From: Herbaspirillum rubrisubalbicans
Lineage (GTDB): Bacteria; Pseudomonadota; Gammaproteobacteria; Burkholderiales; Burkholderiaceae_D
NCBI RefSeq assembly: GCF_003719195.1
Contig: NZ_CP024996.1
Span: 1,860,001 to 1,924,000, forward strand
Reading direction: 5' to 3'
DNA length: 64,000 bases
In this document: positions 8,262 through 16,553 of the stretch, piece by piece
Numbering within the stretch: position 1 is the first letter of the stretch
How the letters are laid out: each line of letters opens with the position of its first letter
The notes under the pieces: model-generated
Told to the model about the DNA's origin: nothing
What the model saw: the letters and a program-made list of their open reading frames with translations, nothing else
Database searches by the model: none
Program-made: the position numbers and the translations under genes

Positions 8262-9092
8262 ATGTCGTTTTCCCTCAAGCTGTTCGCCGGCCGCTCCATG
8301 AAGATCGCCGCACTGGCCCTGGCCATGACCCTGCCGTTGTCGGCCCACGCTCACCGCCAATGGCTGCTGCCGTCGGCCACCGTCCTGTCCGGCAATGATG
8401 CCTGGGTCACGGTGGATGCGGCGGTGTCCAATGACCTGTTCTATTTCGAGCATTTCCCGCTGCGCCTGGATGGCCTGGTGGTGACCGGCCCTGAAGGCAA
8501 GCCGGTGCCTGCCGTCAATGCCGCCACCGGCAAATACCGCAGCACCTTCGATGTGCAACTGAACCAGAGCGGCACCTACAAGATCGCGGTAGTCAACAAC
8601 GCTGTCTTTGCCAGCTACAAGCTGGATGGGCAGCAAAAACGCTGGCGCGGCAATGCCGACAATCTGGCCAAGGAAATCCCGGCCAATGCCACCGAGCTGA
8701 AGGTGACCCAGATGAACAGCCGCGTGGAAACCTTCGTCACCGCCGGCAAGCCGAGCCGCTCGGCACTGGCCATTACCGGCACCGGACTGGAATTGCAGCC
8801 GATCACCCATCCCAACGACCTGGTGGCAGGTGACACCGCCAGCTTCCAGTTGCTGCTCGATGGCAAGCCGGCGGCGGACGTGGAAGTGGAACTGGTGCCG
8901 GGTGGCATCCGCTATCGCGACAAGCTGCTCGACACCAAGCTCAAGACCGATGCCGATGGCAAGTTCAGCGTGAAGTGGACCGGCCCTGGCATGTACTGGC
9001 TGGAAGCCAGCGTGGCCGACCAGAAGACCACGCTGCCGCAGGCGACCCAGCGTCGTGCGAGCTATATCGCCACGGTTGAAGTGCTGCCCTGA
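8262..9092 (+). CDS. DUF4198 domain periplasmic protein
   Basis: A 276-residue exported protein. The signal peptide has KIAALALAMTLPLSAHA and cleaves next to a His (AHA|HRQWLLPSATVLSG). DUF4198 covers most of the rest: a beta-rich, immunoglobulin-like fold often linked to metal uptake (NikM/CbiK-like). A C-terminal segment (PAADVEVELVPGGIRYRD and KTDADGKFSVKWTGPGMYWL) looks like a carboxypeptidase-regulatory-like beta sandwich. It begins 44 bp after the DUF2271 stop with a good AAAGGA site and is followed by a terminator. A metal- or siderophore-binding role is inferred from family and Fur context. Confidence 0.82.
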   Translation: MSFSLKLFAGRSMKIAALALAMTLPLSAHAHRQWLLPSATVLSGNDAWVTVDAAVSNDLFYFEHFPLRLDGLVVTGPEGKPVPAVNAATGKYRSTFDVQLNQSGTYKIAVVNNAVFASYKLDGQQKRWRGNADNLAKEIPANATELKVTQMNSRVETFVTAGKPSRSALAITGTGLELQPITHPNDLVAGDTASFQLLLDGKPAADVEVELVPGGIRYRDKLLDTKLKTDADGKFSVKWTGPGMYWLEASVADQKTTLPQATQRRASYIATVEVLP

Positions 9093-9114
9093 TCGTTCCT
9101 TGTTGGACCTTGCT

Positions 9115-9143
9115 GGCGCCTGCATTGCAGGCGCCGTTTTTAT
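9115..9143 (+). terminator. Intrinsic terminator inside the Fur cluster
   Basis: GGCGCCTGCA (9115-9124) and TGCAGGCGCC (9126-9135) form a near-perfect 10-bp stem followed by GTTTTTATTT. It sits 22 bases after the DUF4198 stop and 14 bases before the apbE start, so most transcripts from the Fur promoter should end here. Confidence 0.8.
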
Positions 9144-9157
9144 TTCGGATACCGACG

Positions 9158-10165
9158 ATGTCCCACCGCGTATTGATCCCCGTCGAGCTGCAAGCCCCGC
9201 CCCTGCTGCCATCGGGCGTGCTGGCCCAGCGCTTTGCCGGCCACACCATGGGTACCACCTGGAGCGTGCAGGCGCTGGCGCCGCGCGAGGTCGCTGCCCA
9301 CACCATCGCATCGGCCATCGATGCGCAGTTGCAACGAGTCATCGAAGAAATGAGCACTTGGCAGCCGGACTCGCACATCAGTCGCTTCAACCGCGCCCCG
9401 GCCGGTAGTTGGCACGCCTTGCCCGAGGCTTTCTTCACCGTACTCGATGCGGCGCTGACCATGGCTGTCGATAGCGATGGAGCGTTCGATCCCACGGTCG
9501 GGCCGCTGGTCGATCTGTGGGGATTCGGCCCCGGCAGCGATCAGCGGCGGCTGCCGCATCTGCCCGATCCGCGGTCGCTGCAGGCAGCGCGCCTGCGTTG
9601 CGGCTGGCAGCGCATCGTGCTGGACCGCACGGGGCGAAGGGTGCAGCAGGCCGGTGGTGTACACCTGGATTTTTCCGGCATCGCCAAGGGCTATGCGGTG
9701 GATCTGATCGCCCAGGCCTTGCGCGCCTGTGGTTGCGTGAGCTGGCTGGTCGAGGTCGGCGGCGAATTGTCCGGCTGCGGCGTGAAGGCCGATGGCCAAC
9801 CCTACTGGGTGGCGCTGGAGCGCCCGCCCCAGGATGCCGGGCCGGGCATGGTGGTGGCGCTGCATGACCTGGCCATTGCCACCTCGGGCGACTATCGTCG
9901 TTATGTGGATCACGCAGGCCAGCGTTATGCCCACACCATCGATCCCCGTACCGGTACACCTGTGCGCAATGTCCTGGCTTCTGTCACGGTACTGCACCGG
10001 CAATGCATGGTGGCCGATGCCTTGGCCACGGTGTTGACTGTACTGGGCGAGGAAGACGGCATGAGCTTCGCGCAGCAGCGCGGTATCGCCGCACTGTTCA
10101 TCCGCCGCCAGGGGCAGGGCTATCAGGAGACCATGACGCCGGCGTTTGCGGCCATGCTGTCATGA
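9158..10165 (+). CDS. apbE: FAD:protein FMN transferase (ApbE family)
   Basis: A 335-residue ApbE. It transfers the FMN moiety of FAD to a Thr or Ser of a target protein, using Mg2+. Family segments appear in order: GHTMGTTWSV, MSTWQPDSHISRFN, DPTVGPLVDLWGFGP, LDFSGIAKGYAVDLIA, VEVGGEL, and the metal-binding C-terminal part with HTIDPRTGTP and ADALAT. The obvious target is the DUF2271 protein upstream. No signal peptide or lipobox is visible at ATG 9158, nor with an extension to 9110, which is odd because most proteobacterial ApbE proteins are exported. The ribosome site is weak. Its stop overlaps the next start (ATGA). Confidence 0.93.
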   Translation: MSHRVLIPVELQAPPLLPSGVLAQRFAGHTMGTTWSVQALAPREVAAHTIASAIDAQLQRVIEEMSTWQPDSHISRFNRAPAGSWHALPEAFFTVLDAALTMAVDSDGAFDPTVGPLVDLWGFGPGSDQRRLPHLPDPRSLQAARLRCGWQRIVLDRTGRRVQQAGGVHLDFSGIAKGYAVDLIAQALRACGCVSWLVEVGGELSGCGVKADGQPYWVALERPPQDAGPGMVVALHDLAIATSGDYRRYVDHAGQRYAHTIDPRTGTPVRNVLASVTVLHRQCMVADALATVLTVLGEEDGMSFAQQRGIAALFIRRQGQGYQETMTPAFAAMLS

Positions 10166-11679
10166 GCGGCGAGATGCAGACCCGTTACCTGCTGGCGGCG
10201 CTGGTGGCGCTGAGCTACCTGGTGTTGTGCGTCATGACCGCACTCAAGTACCGCCGTGCACAGCAGCGCCAGCAAGCGGAGTGGGGGAATACCACGCAGG
10301 CAGCCGAGGAGACTGTACTGGTCGCTTTTGCCAGCCAGACCGGTACAGCCGAGCGACTGGCCCGGCAGACTGCGCAGAGTTTGCGCGCAGGTGGCATGGC
10401 GGTGCGCGTGCTGCCGTTGGGCCAGTTGCGCGAGGCCGATCTGCTGGTGGCGCGCCTGGCCCTGTTCGTGGTCAGCACCACCGGCGAGGGCGATGCGCCC
10501 GATCACGCGGCGGCCCTGGCGCAGCGCATGGGCCAGAACGATGGCGCGGCCCTGAGCGCGTTGCGCTTTGGCGTGCTGGCGCTGGGCGATCGCAGCTATC
10601 AGCAATACTGTGCCTTCGGTCATGCCTTGCAGGCCTGGCTGTGCCGGCGCCACGCCCAGCCCTTGTTCGATGCCATCGAAGTCGACAATGGCGACGCAGG
10701 GGCGCTGCGCCACTGGCAGCACCAACTGGGCGTGCTCAACGGCCACCGCGATGAGGCCGACTGGAGCGCGCCGGCCTATGCCCGCTGGCGTCTGGCCCGG
10801 CGCCAACTGCTCAATCCCGGCAGCCAGGGCGGCCCGGTGTTTCATCTGCATCTCACGCCACTGGATTTGCCGGCCCCCCACTGGCAGGCCGGTGATATCG
10901 CCGAGATCGGCCCGCACAATAGTACGCAGGCGGTCGAGGCCTTCCTGCTCGCCATCGGCCAGAGCGACGCTGCGCTGCGCGCCGCCCTGGCGACCCGCCT
11001 GCTGCCGCAGCAGGCCGATACCCTGGCGCAGTTGCGCGGCTTGCCGGCCAGTGATGTACTGGCGCGCTTGAAGCCGTTGCCGCATCGCGCCTATTCGATT
11101 GCCTCGCTGCCAGCCGATGGTGCGCTGGAATTGATGGTGCGCCTGATGCGCCAGCCTGATGGTCGCGCCGGGCTCGGCTCCGGTTGGCTGGGGTTGCACG
11201 CCCAGCCGGGCCAGGAGATCGCCCTGCGCGTGCGCAGCAATGGCGCCTTCCACGGCCCCACCGATGATCGCCCGCTGATCCTGATCGGCAATGGTACCGG
11301 CCTGGCCGGTTTGCGCGCCCATCTGCGCCAGCGGGTGGCGGCCGGGCAGCGGCGCAACTGGCTGGTCTTTGGCGAGCGTTCGCGCCAGCATGACTTCTTC
11401 CATCGCCAGGAGCTGCAAGCCTGGCAGGAGCAGGGCTACTTGCTGCGGCTGGACCTGGCATTCTCGCGCGACCAGCAACAGCGCCTCTACGTACAGGACA
11501 AGCTGCGCGAAGCCGCCGATGAACTGCGGCGCTGGGTGGAGCTGGGCGCCAGTGTCTATGTCTGCGGCAGCCTGCAAGGCATGGCGGCCGGGGTGGCCCA
11601 GGCCTTGCAGGACATCCTGGGCGAAGCCTGCCTGAATGCGCTGGCCGAGCAGGGGAGGTACCGGCGCGACGTGTATTGA
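10162..11679 (+). CDS. Membrane-anchored diflavin reductase (CysJ/CPR-like flavoprotein)
   Basis: A 505-residue protein, start ATG 10162 overlapping the apbE stop. An N-terminal membrane anchor (YLLAALVALSYLVLCVMTAL, about residues 7-26) is followed by a flavodoxin FMN domain (VAFASQTGTAERLA, STTGEGDAPDHA, LGDRSYQQYC), a FAD domain with RAYSIAS, and an NADPH domain (LIGNGTGLAGLRAHL, VFGERSRQHDFF, YVCGSLQGMA) ending in RRDVY, the aromatic C-terminus usual in this family. It resembles the sulfite reductase flavoprotein, but no sulfite reductase haemoprotein lies nearby. It more likely feeds NADPH electrons into the PepSY/flavin envelope chain (inferred). Confidence 0.88.
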   Translation: MSGEMQTRYLLAALVALSYLVLCVMTALKYRRAQQRQQAEWGNTTQAAEETVLVAFASQTGTAERLARQTAQSLRAGGMAVRVLPLGQLREADLLVARLALFVVSTTGEGDAPDHAAALAQRMGQNDGAALSALRFGVLALGDRSYQQYCAFGHALQAWLCRRHAQPLFDAIEVDNGDAGALRHWQHQLGVLNGHRDEADWSAPAYARWRLARRQLLNPGSQGGPVFHLHLTPLDLPAPHWQAGDIAEIGPHNSTQAVEAFLLAIGQSDAALRAALATRLLPQQADTLAQLRGLPASDVLARLKPLPHRAYSIASLPADGALELMVRLMRQPDGRAGLGSGWLGLHAQPGQEIALRVRSNGAFHGPTDDRPLILIGNGTGLAGLRAHLRQRVAAGQRRNWLVFGERSRQHDFFHRQELQAWQEQGYLLRLDLAFSRDQQQRLYVQDKLREAADELRRWVELGASVYVCGSLQGMAAGVAQALQDILGEACLNALAEQGRYRRDVY

Positions 11680-11825
11680 GTGTTGTCTGTGTTGGTCTCT
11701 GACGGATTTGGATGATCTTGGCGAGTTTGCCGAAGTTGAGGCAATTTGCGGCCAATTCGCCGCGTTTGCTTTTTCTCCCCGTTGCGCGAGAGAATGTCAC
11801 GTCAAATCAATGAGATAAGAACAAC

Positions 11826-13184
11826 ATGAACAACATGAGCATATTCACCAGTCTGCTGCTGATCCTGCTCCTGGTCGTGGTCAGCGCCTTTCTTTCCTGT
11901 GCCGAGATTTCCATCGCCGCTTCCCGCAAGATCCGGCTGGAGATGATGTCCAAGGAAGGGGAAGCCAACGCCGACCGGGTGCTGTCCCTGCAAGCCCAGC
12001 CTGGCAATTTCTTCACGGTGGTACAGATCGGACTGAACGCCGTGGCCATCCTCGGCGGCGTGGTGGGCGAGCCGGCCCTGACGCCGCATATGCGCGAGAT
12101 CATCAGCACCTTCTACACCGGGCCGCTGCTGGAAAACGCCAGCTTCGCCATGTCCTTCCTGGTGGTGACGGCCTTCTTCATCCTCTTTGCCGACCTCATG
12201 CCCAAGCGCCTGGCCATGGCCGCGCCCGAGCGCGCTGCCGTGGTGCTGGTCAAGCCCATGCTGTTGCTGGAGACGCTCTTCAAGCCCCTGGTATGGTTCT
12301 TTAATAGTCTGTCCAAGTGGATCTTCACGCTGTTCGGCCTGCCCCAGGTGCGCCAGGACGTGATCACGCCCAGCGAGATCCACGCCATGGTCGATGCCGG
12401 CGCCCAGGCCGGGGTGCTGCTCACCCAGGAACATCACCTGATCGAAAACGTGTTCGAGCTGGAAAGCCGCTACGTGCCCTCGGCCATGACCCCGCGTGAC
12501 AGCATCGTGTACTTCCTGCTCACCGATAGTGAAGAAACGATACGCCTGAAGATCATCGACCATCCGCATTCGCGCTTCCTGGTCTGCGATGGTCACATCG
12601 ACGCGGTGCTGGGCTATATCGACAGCAAGGATGTTCTCAAACGCTTACTCAAGGGTGAACAATTCTCTCTGGCCGACAAGGGGCTGGTGCATCCGCCGTT
12701 GTCCATTCCTGACAGCCTGAACCTGTGGGAAGTGCTGGAGCGCATGAAGGCCATGGATGAAGACCTGGCCATCGTGGTCAATGAATATGCGCTGGTGGTG
12801 GGCATCATCAGCATCACCGATGTCACCGGCGTGTTGATGGGCAACCTGCTGGCCATCACCGAGGAAGAGCAACAGATCGTCAAGCGCGATGCCAATTCCT
12901 GGCTCATGGATGGCCTCACGCCCTTGAACGATGTGATGAGCGAGCTGGAGATCGAGGAGTATCCCAATCCGGTGGGTTACGAGACCCTCTCCGGTTTCAT
13001 CATGTACATGCTGCGCAAGATTCCCAAGAAGACCGACTTCGTGCTGTTCTCGGACTTCAAGTTCGAGGTGGTGGATATCGAGGGCAATCGCATCAATCAG
13101 TTGCTGGTGACTCGATTCAAGCAGGACAAGTCGGAAAAATCCGAAAAATCCGAGCAGGGTAGTCAGTCTGGCAAAACGGAATGA
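11826..13184 (+). CDS. CNNM/hemolysin-family membrane protein (DUF21-CBS-CorC_HlyC)
   Basis: A 452-residue protein of the UPF0053/YtfL-PaeA type. The N-terminal DUF21 transmembrane domain (about 1-195) has FTSLLLILLLVVVSAFLSC, TVVQIGLNAVAILGGVVGE and a helix before MPKRLAMAAPE. A CBS pair follows (about 215-340; MTPRDSIVYFLL and VVNEYALVVGIISITDV), then a CorC_HlyC domain (about 350-435) and a Lys/Glu/Ser-rich tail with repeated DKSEKSEKSE. Family members export cations or polyamines or affect Mg2+ balance; hemolysis is not implied. It is a single gene, with a terminator about 165 bp downstream. Confidence 0.9.
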   Translation: MNNMSIFTSLLLILLLVVVSAFLSCAEISIAASRKIRLEMMSKEGEANADRVLSLQAQPGNFFTVVQIGLNAVAILGGVVGEPALTPHMREIISTFYTGPLLENASFAMSFLVVTAFFILFADLMPKRLAMAAPERAAVVLVKPMLLLETLFKPLVWFFNSLSKWIFTLFGLPQVRQDVITPSEIHAMVDAGAQAGVLLTQEHHLIENVFELESRYVPSAMTPRDSIVYFLLTDSEETIRLKIIDHPHSRFLVCDGHIDAVLGYIDSKDVLKRLLKGEQFSLADKGLVHPPLSIPDSLNLWEVLERMKAMDEDLAIVVNEYALVVGIISITDVTGVLMGNLLAITEEEQQIVKRDANSWLMDGLTPLNDVMSELEIEEYPNPVGYETLSGFIMYMLRKIPKKTDFVLFSDFKFEVVDIEGNRINQLLVTRFKQDKSEKSEKSEQGSQSGKTE

Positions 13185-13348
13185 TGGCGAATCAAAAAAT
13201 CAGGCATCTTTTCAGAGTTTTCCTATGCCCATGGACCGCTTAAATCTGGATACTTCTCCTGGTCGCCTGCTTGAAAGACTGGTACTCGGGGATAGCAGGT
13301 GGCTGCTGTAACGCAAGTAGTAACTGTAGCAGAGGTAGTCGTGGGCTG

Positions 13349-13378
13349 GCCCGCATCCGCAAGGATGCGGGCCTTTTT
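13349..13378 (+). terminator. Intrinsic terminator after the CNNM gene
   Basis: GCCCGCATCC (13349-13358), loop GCAA, GGATGCGGGC (13363-13372), then CTTTTT. It is a perfect 10-bp stem with a GNRA-type loop. The 165 bp before it, between the CNNM stop and the hairpin, contain nothing else I can recognise. Confidence 0.9.
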
Positions 13379-13461
13379 CGTTTCGGCCACAGCCGTAGCC
13401 AGCGGCGCGGGCGGCATTGCAGTACAGTCAGGGTTTGCGAACAATCAGGCAGGAACGGGAA

Positions 13462-13635
13462 TTGGGAAAAGACGTCAAGAGCCCTTGTGTATCGCTGTGC
13501 AAGCTCAAGCACGACATCTGTACCGGCTGCGGCCGTACCCTGGAGGAAATCAAGGACTGGAAATCGATGAAGCGCAAGCAGCAGCTCCACACCGTGGAGC
13601 TGGCTGCAAGGCGCATGAAGGCATTGAAGAAGTAG
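13462..13635 (+). CDS. DUF1289 small Cys-rich protein
   Basis: A 57-residue protein if translation starts at TTG 13462, which has AGGA seven bases upstream; the frame is open back to an ATG at 13417, but that gives an atypical N-terminus. The DUF1289 signature is clear: SPCVSLCKLKHDICTGCGRT followed by LEEIKDW. The four Cys (CxxxC and CxxC) look metal- or Fe-S-binding. The tail is basic (AARRMKALKK). Function is unknown; family members are widespread, often beside unrelated genes. Convergent with the TM2 protein gene 20 bp away. Confidence 0.85.
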   Translation: MGKDVKSPCVSLCKLKHDICTGCGRTLEEIKDWKSMKRKQQLHTVELAARRMKALKK

Positions 13636-13655
13636 GAAGAAGTAGGCGCTGCCGA

Positions 13656-14054
13656 TCAGCTGCGGGCGCCGTGGTTGCGTTCGGACACCTGGGCATTGAG
13701 CGTCCAGAAATCGTAGAGCACGCCCAGCAGGAAGAAGCCGCCCGTGAACAGGTAGACGATGCCCGAGATCCACTTGCCGATGTACATGCGGTGCACCCCG
13801 AAGACGCCCAGGAAGGTCAGCAGCAGCCAGGCCACCGAATAATTGATCTCGCAGGCCACGAAGCGGCGGTCGGCCTCGCGGTCCATGGACGGGATCAGGA
13901 ACAGGTCGATGATCCAGCCGATGCCGCACAGGCCCAGCGTGAAAAACCAGATCGTGCCAGTGACCGGCTTGCCGTAATAGAAGCGGTGCGCGCCCAGGAA
14001 TCCGAAGATCCAGAGCAGATAGCCCAGGGTTTTGCTGTGTGTGTCGTTGTTCAT
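13656..14054 (-). CDS. TM2 domain-containing membrane protein
   Basis: A 132-residue protein made of two TM2-like repeats. Repeat 1: KTLGYLLWIFGFLGAHRFYY, then GLCGIGWIIDLFLIP. Repeat 2: VAWLLLTFLGVFGVHRMYIG, then GGFFLLGVLYDFWTLN. Each has a helix pair with the conserved G(A/V)HRxY(I/Y)G turn. The start ATG at 14054 was chosen because the TM2 repeat begins about 10 residues later; the longer frame has no family support. Its biochemical role is unknown. Confidence 0.88.
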   Translation of the reverse strand: MNNDTHSKTLGYLLWIFGFLGAHRFYYGKPVTGTIWFFTLGLCGIGWIIDLFLIPSMDREADRRFVACEINYSVAWLLLTFLGVFGVHRMYIGKWISGIVYLFTGGFFLLGVLYDFWTLNAQVSERNHGARS

Positions 14055-14177
14055 CCAGGCTCCAGGTGAGGGTGAGGCAGGTAATACGTTGATATGAAGA
14101 TTATTTCGCACTAGTCGTCGCGCTGCATTGTGACATGGGCTCATCCGCAAAGTGCCCATTTTGCAAGGTGAACAGAC

Positions 14178-14205
14178 TGGTAGACCGGCGACCATCTTTC
14201 TACCA
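14178..14205. promoter_or_regulatory. Inverted repeat upstream of the MFS exporter
   Basis: TGGTAGA (14178-14184) and TCTACCA (14199-14205) are perfect 7-bp arms separated by 14 bp, about 116 bp before the MFS start and 123 bp before the TM2 start in the other direction. Spacing suits a dimeric repressor such as a TetR- or LysR-type protein. No regulator gene lies next to it. Confidence 0.3.
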
Positions 14206-14320
14206 AAGGCTTCATATCGTTGCAGCAATCCGACGCCTTGCCCGCAAGAAAAGCCCAACTGCGTTAAACTGACGCTCTTCTGGAGGCATAAGAACCTCCC
14301 TCAATGTCATTGTCCCCCTG

Positions 14321-15712
14321 TTGCCAATCGTGCGACCTTCGCTGCTCATTCCGCTTATTGTCGGCTGTGCGCTGTTCATGGAAAACATGGACGCCACCGT
14401 GCTGGCCACCTCGCTTCCCGCGCTTGCGCGTGACCTCCACCAGGACCCGATCACCCTCAAACTGGCCATGACCGCCTATGTTGCGGCGCTGGGCGTGTTC
14501 ATCCCGATCTCGGGCTGGATGGCCGACAAGCTGGGCGCGCGCAAGGTCTTCAGTGCGGCCATGATCGTCTTCATGACCGGCTCCATTCTGTGCGCCGCTG
14601 CGGGTTCGCTGGTGACCTTCGTGGCCGCGCGCTTCCTGCAGGGCATTGGCGGCGCCATGATGGTGCCGGTGGGGCGGGTCATCATCGCGCGTTCGGTGGA
14701 CAAGTCCGAGCTGGTCAAGGCGGTCAGCTACCTGACCCTGCCGGCGCTGCTGGGGCCGGTGGTGGGGCCGCTGCTGGGCGGCTTCATCACGACCTATTAC
14801 CACTGGCGCCTGGTGTTCCTGCTCAATATCCCGTTCTGTTTCCTCGGCCTGTACCTGGCCCATCGCTTCATCGAGAATTTCAAGGAAGACGCTCCGGCGC
14901 CGCTGGATGTGAAGGGTTTTGTACTGACCTCGGTAGGCGCGTCCATGATCATGCTGGGCTTGTCGCTCTTCGGTAGCCCCTTGGTCGATGGCGCTACCCC
15001 GGTGGCCATGTGTTCCATTGGCGCCATCGCGCTGGTGATGTACTACCGCCACTCGACCCAGATCCCTTATCCGCTGCTGGACTTCCGGCTCTTGCGTATT
15101 CCCACCCTGCACGCCAGCGTGGTGGGCGGCTCGCTGTTTCGCATCGGCCTGGGCGCGGTACCCTTCCTGCTGCCGCTGGCGCTGCAAGAGGGCTTGGGCA
15201 TGACCGCCTTCCAGGCCGGCAGCATCACCTGTGCCTCGGCCTTCGGCTCGCTCTTCATCCGCTTGCTGGCCAGCCGCGTGCTGCGTCGTTATGGTTTCCG
15301 CACCGTGCTGATGGTCAATGCCGTGTTTGCCGGCATCGCGCTGGCGGCCTATGGCATCTTCAGTCTGCATACGCCTTACCTGCTGATCTTCGCCATCGTC
15401 TTGATGGGGGGCGTGTTCCCGGCCTTGCAATTCACTTGCCTCAATTCGATTGCCTATGCCGACATCGACAACCGCGACGCCGGCCGTGTCACCAGCCTGG
15501 CCAGCGTGATCCAGCAACTCTCGCTGGGCCTGGGCGTGACGGTGGCCGGCATCGTGCTGCAATTGTCGAACCACCTGCAAGGCCATACCGATATCGTCGA
15601 AGCCGACTTCTGGCCGGCCTTCCTGGTCATCGGCCTGTTCTCGGTGGCCTCGGTGCCCATCAGCGGCAAGCTGCCGCACAACGCCGGGCTGGAGCTTTCA
15701 CGCGGTAAATGA
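14321..15712 (+). CDS. MFS transporter, DHA2-like multidrug exporter
   Basis: About 463 residues with 12-14 hydrophobic helices. TM1 (LLIPLIVGCALFMENMDATV) carries the MENMDATVLATSLPALA segment of DHA2 proton-drug antiporters, and motif A-like GWMADKLGARKVF follows TM2. LQGIGGAMMVPVGR and GPLLGGFITTYYHWRLVFLL match motifs B and C of the family. Substrate cannot be predicted. The start is uncertain: TTG 14321 and GTG 14330 are both in frame and neither has a clear ribosome site. Confidence 0.88.
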   Translation: MPIVRPSLLIPLIVGCALFMENMDATVLATSLPALARDLHQDPITLKLAMTAYVAALGVFIPISGWMADKLGARKVFSAAMIVFMTGSILCAAAGSLVTFVAARFLQGIGGAMMVPVGRVIIARSVDKSELVKAVSYLTLPALLGPVVGPLLGGFITTYYHWRLVFLLNIPFCFLGLYLAHRFIENFKEDAPAPLDVKGFVLTSVGASMIMLGLSLFGSPLVDGATPVAMCSIGAIALVMYYRHSTQIPYPLLDFRLLRIPTLHASVVGGSLFRIGLGAVPFLLPLALQEGLGMTAFQAGSITCASAFGSLFIRLLASRVLRRYGFRTVLMVNAVFAGIALAAYGIFSLHTPYLLIFAIVLMGGVFPALQFTCLNSIAYADIDNRDAGRVTSLASVIQQLSLGLGVTVAGIVLQLSNHLQGHTDIVEADFWPAFLVIGLFSVASVPISGKLPHNAGLELSRGK

Positions 15713-15769
15713 GCGCCAGGGCAGAGCCGGGCTGTTATCATTCCGGCATCCTGAACCCTGGAGTCACGC

Positions 15770-16471
15770 ATGTCCCTTCCTACTGTTTCCACAATGCGCC
15801 GCATCCTGGCGACCAGCCTCTTGCTGGCCTGCTGCGGCGCTTTCGCTTTTTCCCTTTCTGATCTCAGCAACCAGGATGCCACCGCTGGCCTGAAAGCCGC
15901 GCTGGAGAAGGGCGCCAGTACGGCGGTGGCCAATCTGGGCCGGCCCAATGGCTTCCTTGCCAATGACAAGGTGAAGATCCAGTTGCCCGGCGCCTTGGAG
16001 CAGGCCATGCCGATCCTGCGCATGACCGGCATGGGCGGCCAGGTCGATGGCCTGGTGGCCGACATGAACCACGCCGCCGAGGCCGCCGTACCGCTGGCCA
16101 AGCCGTTGCTGGTCAATGCGGTCAAATCGATGTCGGTGGCCGATGCCAAGAACATCCTGAGCGGTGGCGATACCTCGGTCACCGATTTCTTCCGCCAGAA
16201 GACCTCGGGGGAACTGGCCGTCAAGTTCCTGCCCATCGTCAAGCAGATCACCGACAAGAACGGTCTTTCCAGCCGCTACAACGCCGTCATGGGCCAGGTT
16301 GCCAAGTCCGGGCTGGTCAGCGCCGAGCAGAGCACGGTGGAAGGCTATGTCACCCAGCGCGCCCTGGATGGCCTGTTCCTGATGATCGGCGAAGAAGAAA
16401 AAGCCATCCGCAAGGATCCCGTCGGGTCCGGTAGCGCCATCATTGGCAAGGTGTTCGGTGCACTGCGCTGA
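15770..16471 (+). CDS. DUF4197 family exported protein
   Basis: A 233-residue protein with an N-terminal signal (MRRILATSLLLACCGAFAF; an inner Met at codon 9 could also start it). DUF4197 features: LSNQDATAGLKAALEKGAS, then GFLANDKVKIQLP, LVADMNHAAEAAVPLAKPLL and ILSGGDTSVTDFFRQKTS. It is probably periplasmic; no biochemical function is known for the family. Monocistronic, ending at a strong terminator. Confidence 0.87.
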   Translation: MSLPTVSTMRRILATSLLLACCGAFAFSLSDLSNQDATAGLKAALEKGASTAVANLGRPNGFLANDKVKIQLPGALEQAMPILRMTGMGGQVDGLVADMNHAAEAAVPLAKPLLVNAVKSMSVADAKNILSGGDTSVTDFFRQKTSGELAVKFLPIVKQITDKNGLSSRYNAVMGQVAKSGLVSAEQSTVEGYVTQRALDGLFLMIGEEEKAIRKDPVGSGSAIIGKVFGALR

Positions 16472-16513
16472 TCGTGCATGAACGATAGGGGCGCAGCCCC
16501 TCTCGAAAAAATT

Positions 16514-16553
16514 TCGCCGGCTCTTGAACAAGGGGCCGGCGATTTTTTTTTGC
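16514..16553 (+). terminator. Intrinsic terminator after the DUF4197 gene
   Basis: TCGCCGGC and GCCGGCGA form a stem closed by a TCTTGAACAAGG-like loop, followed by eight or more T residues. Confidence 0.85.
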
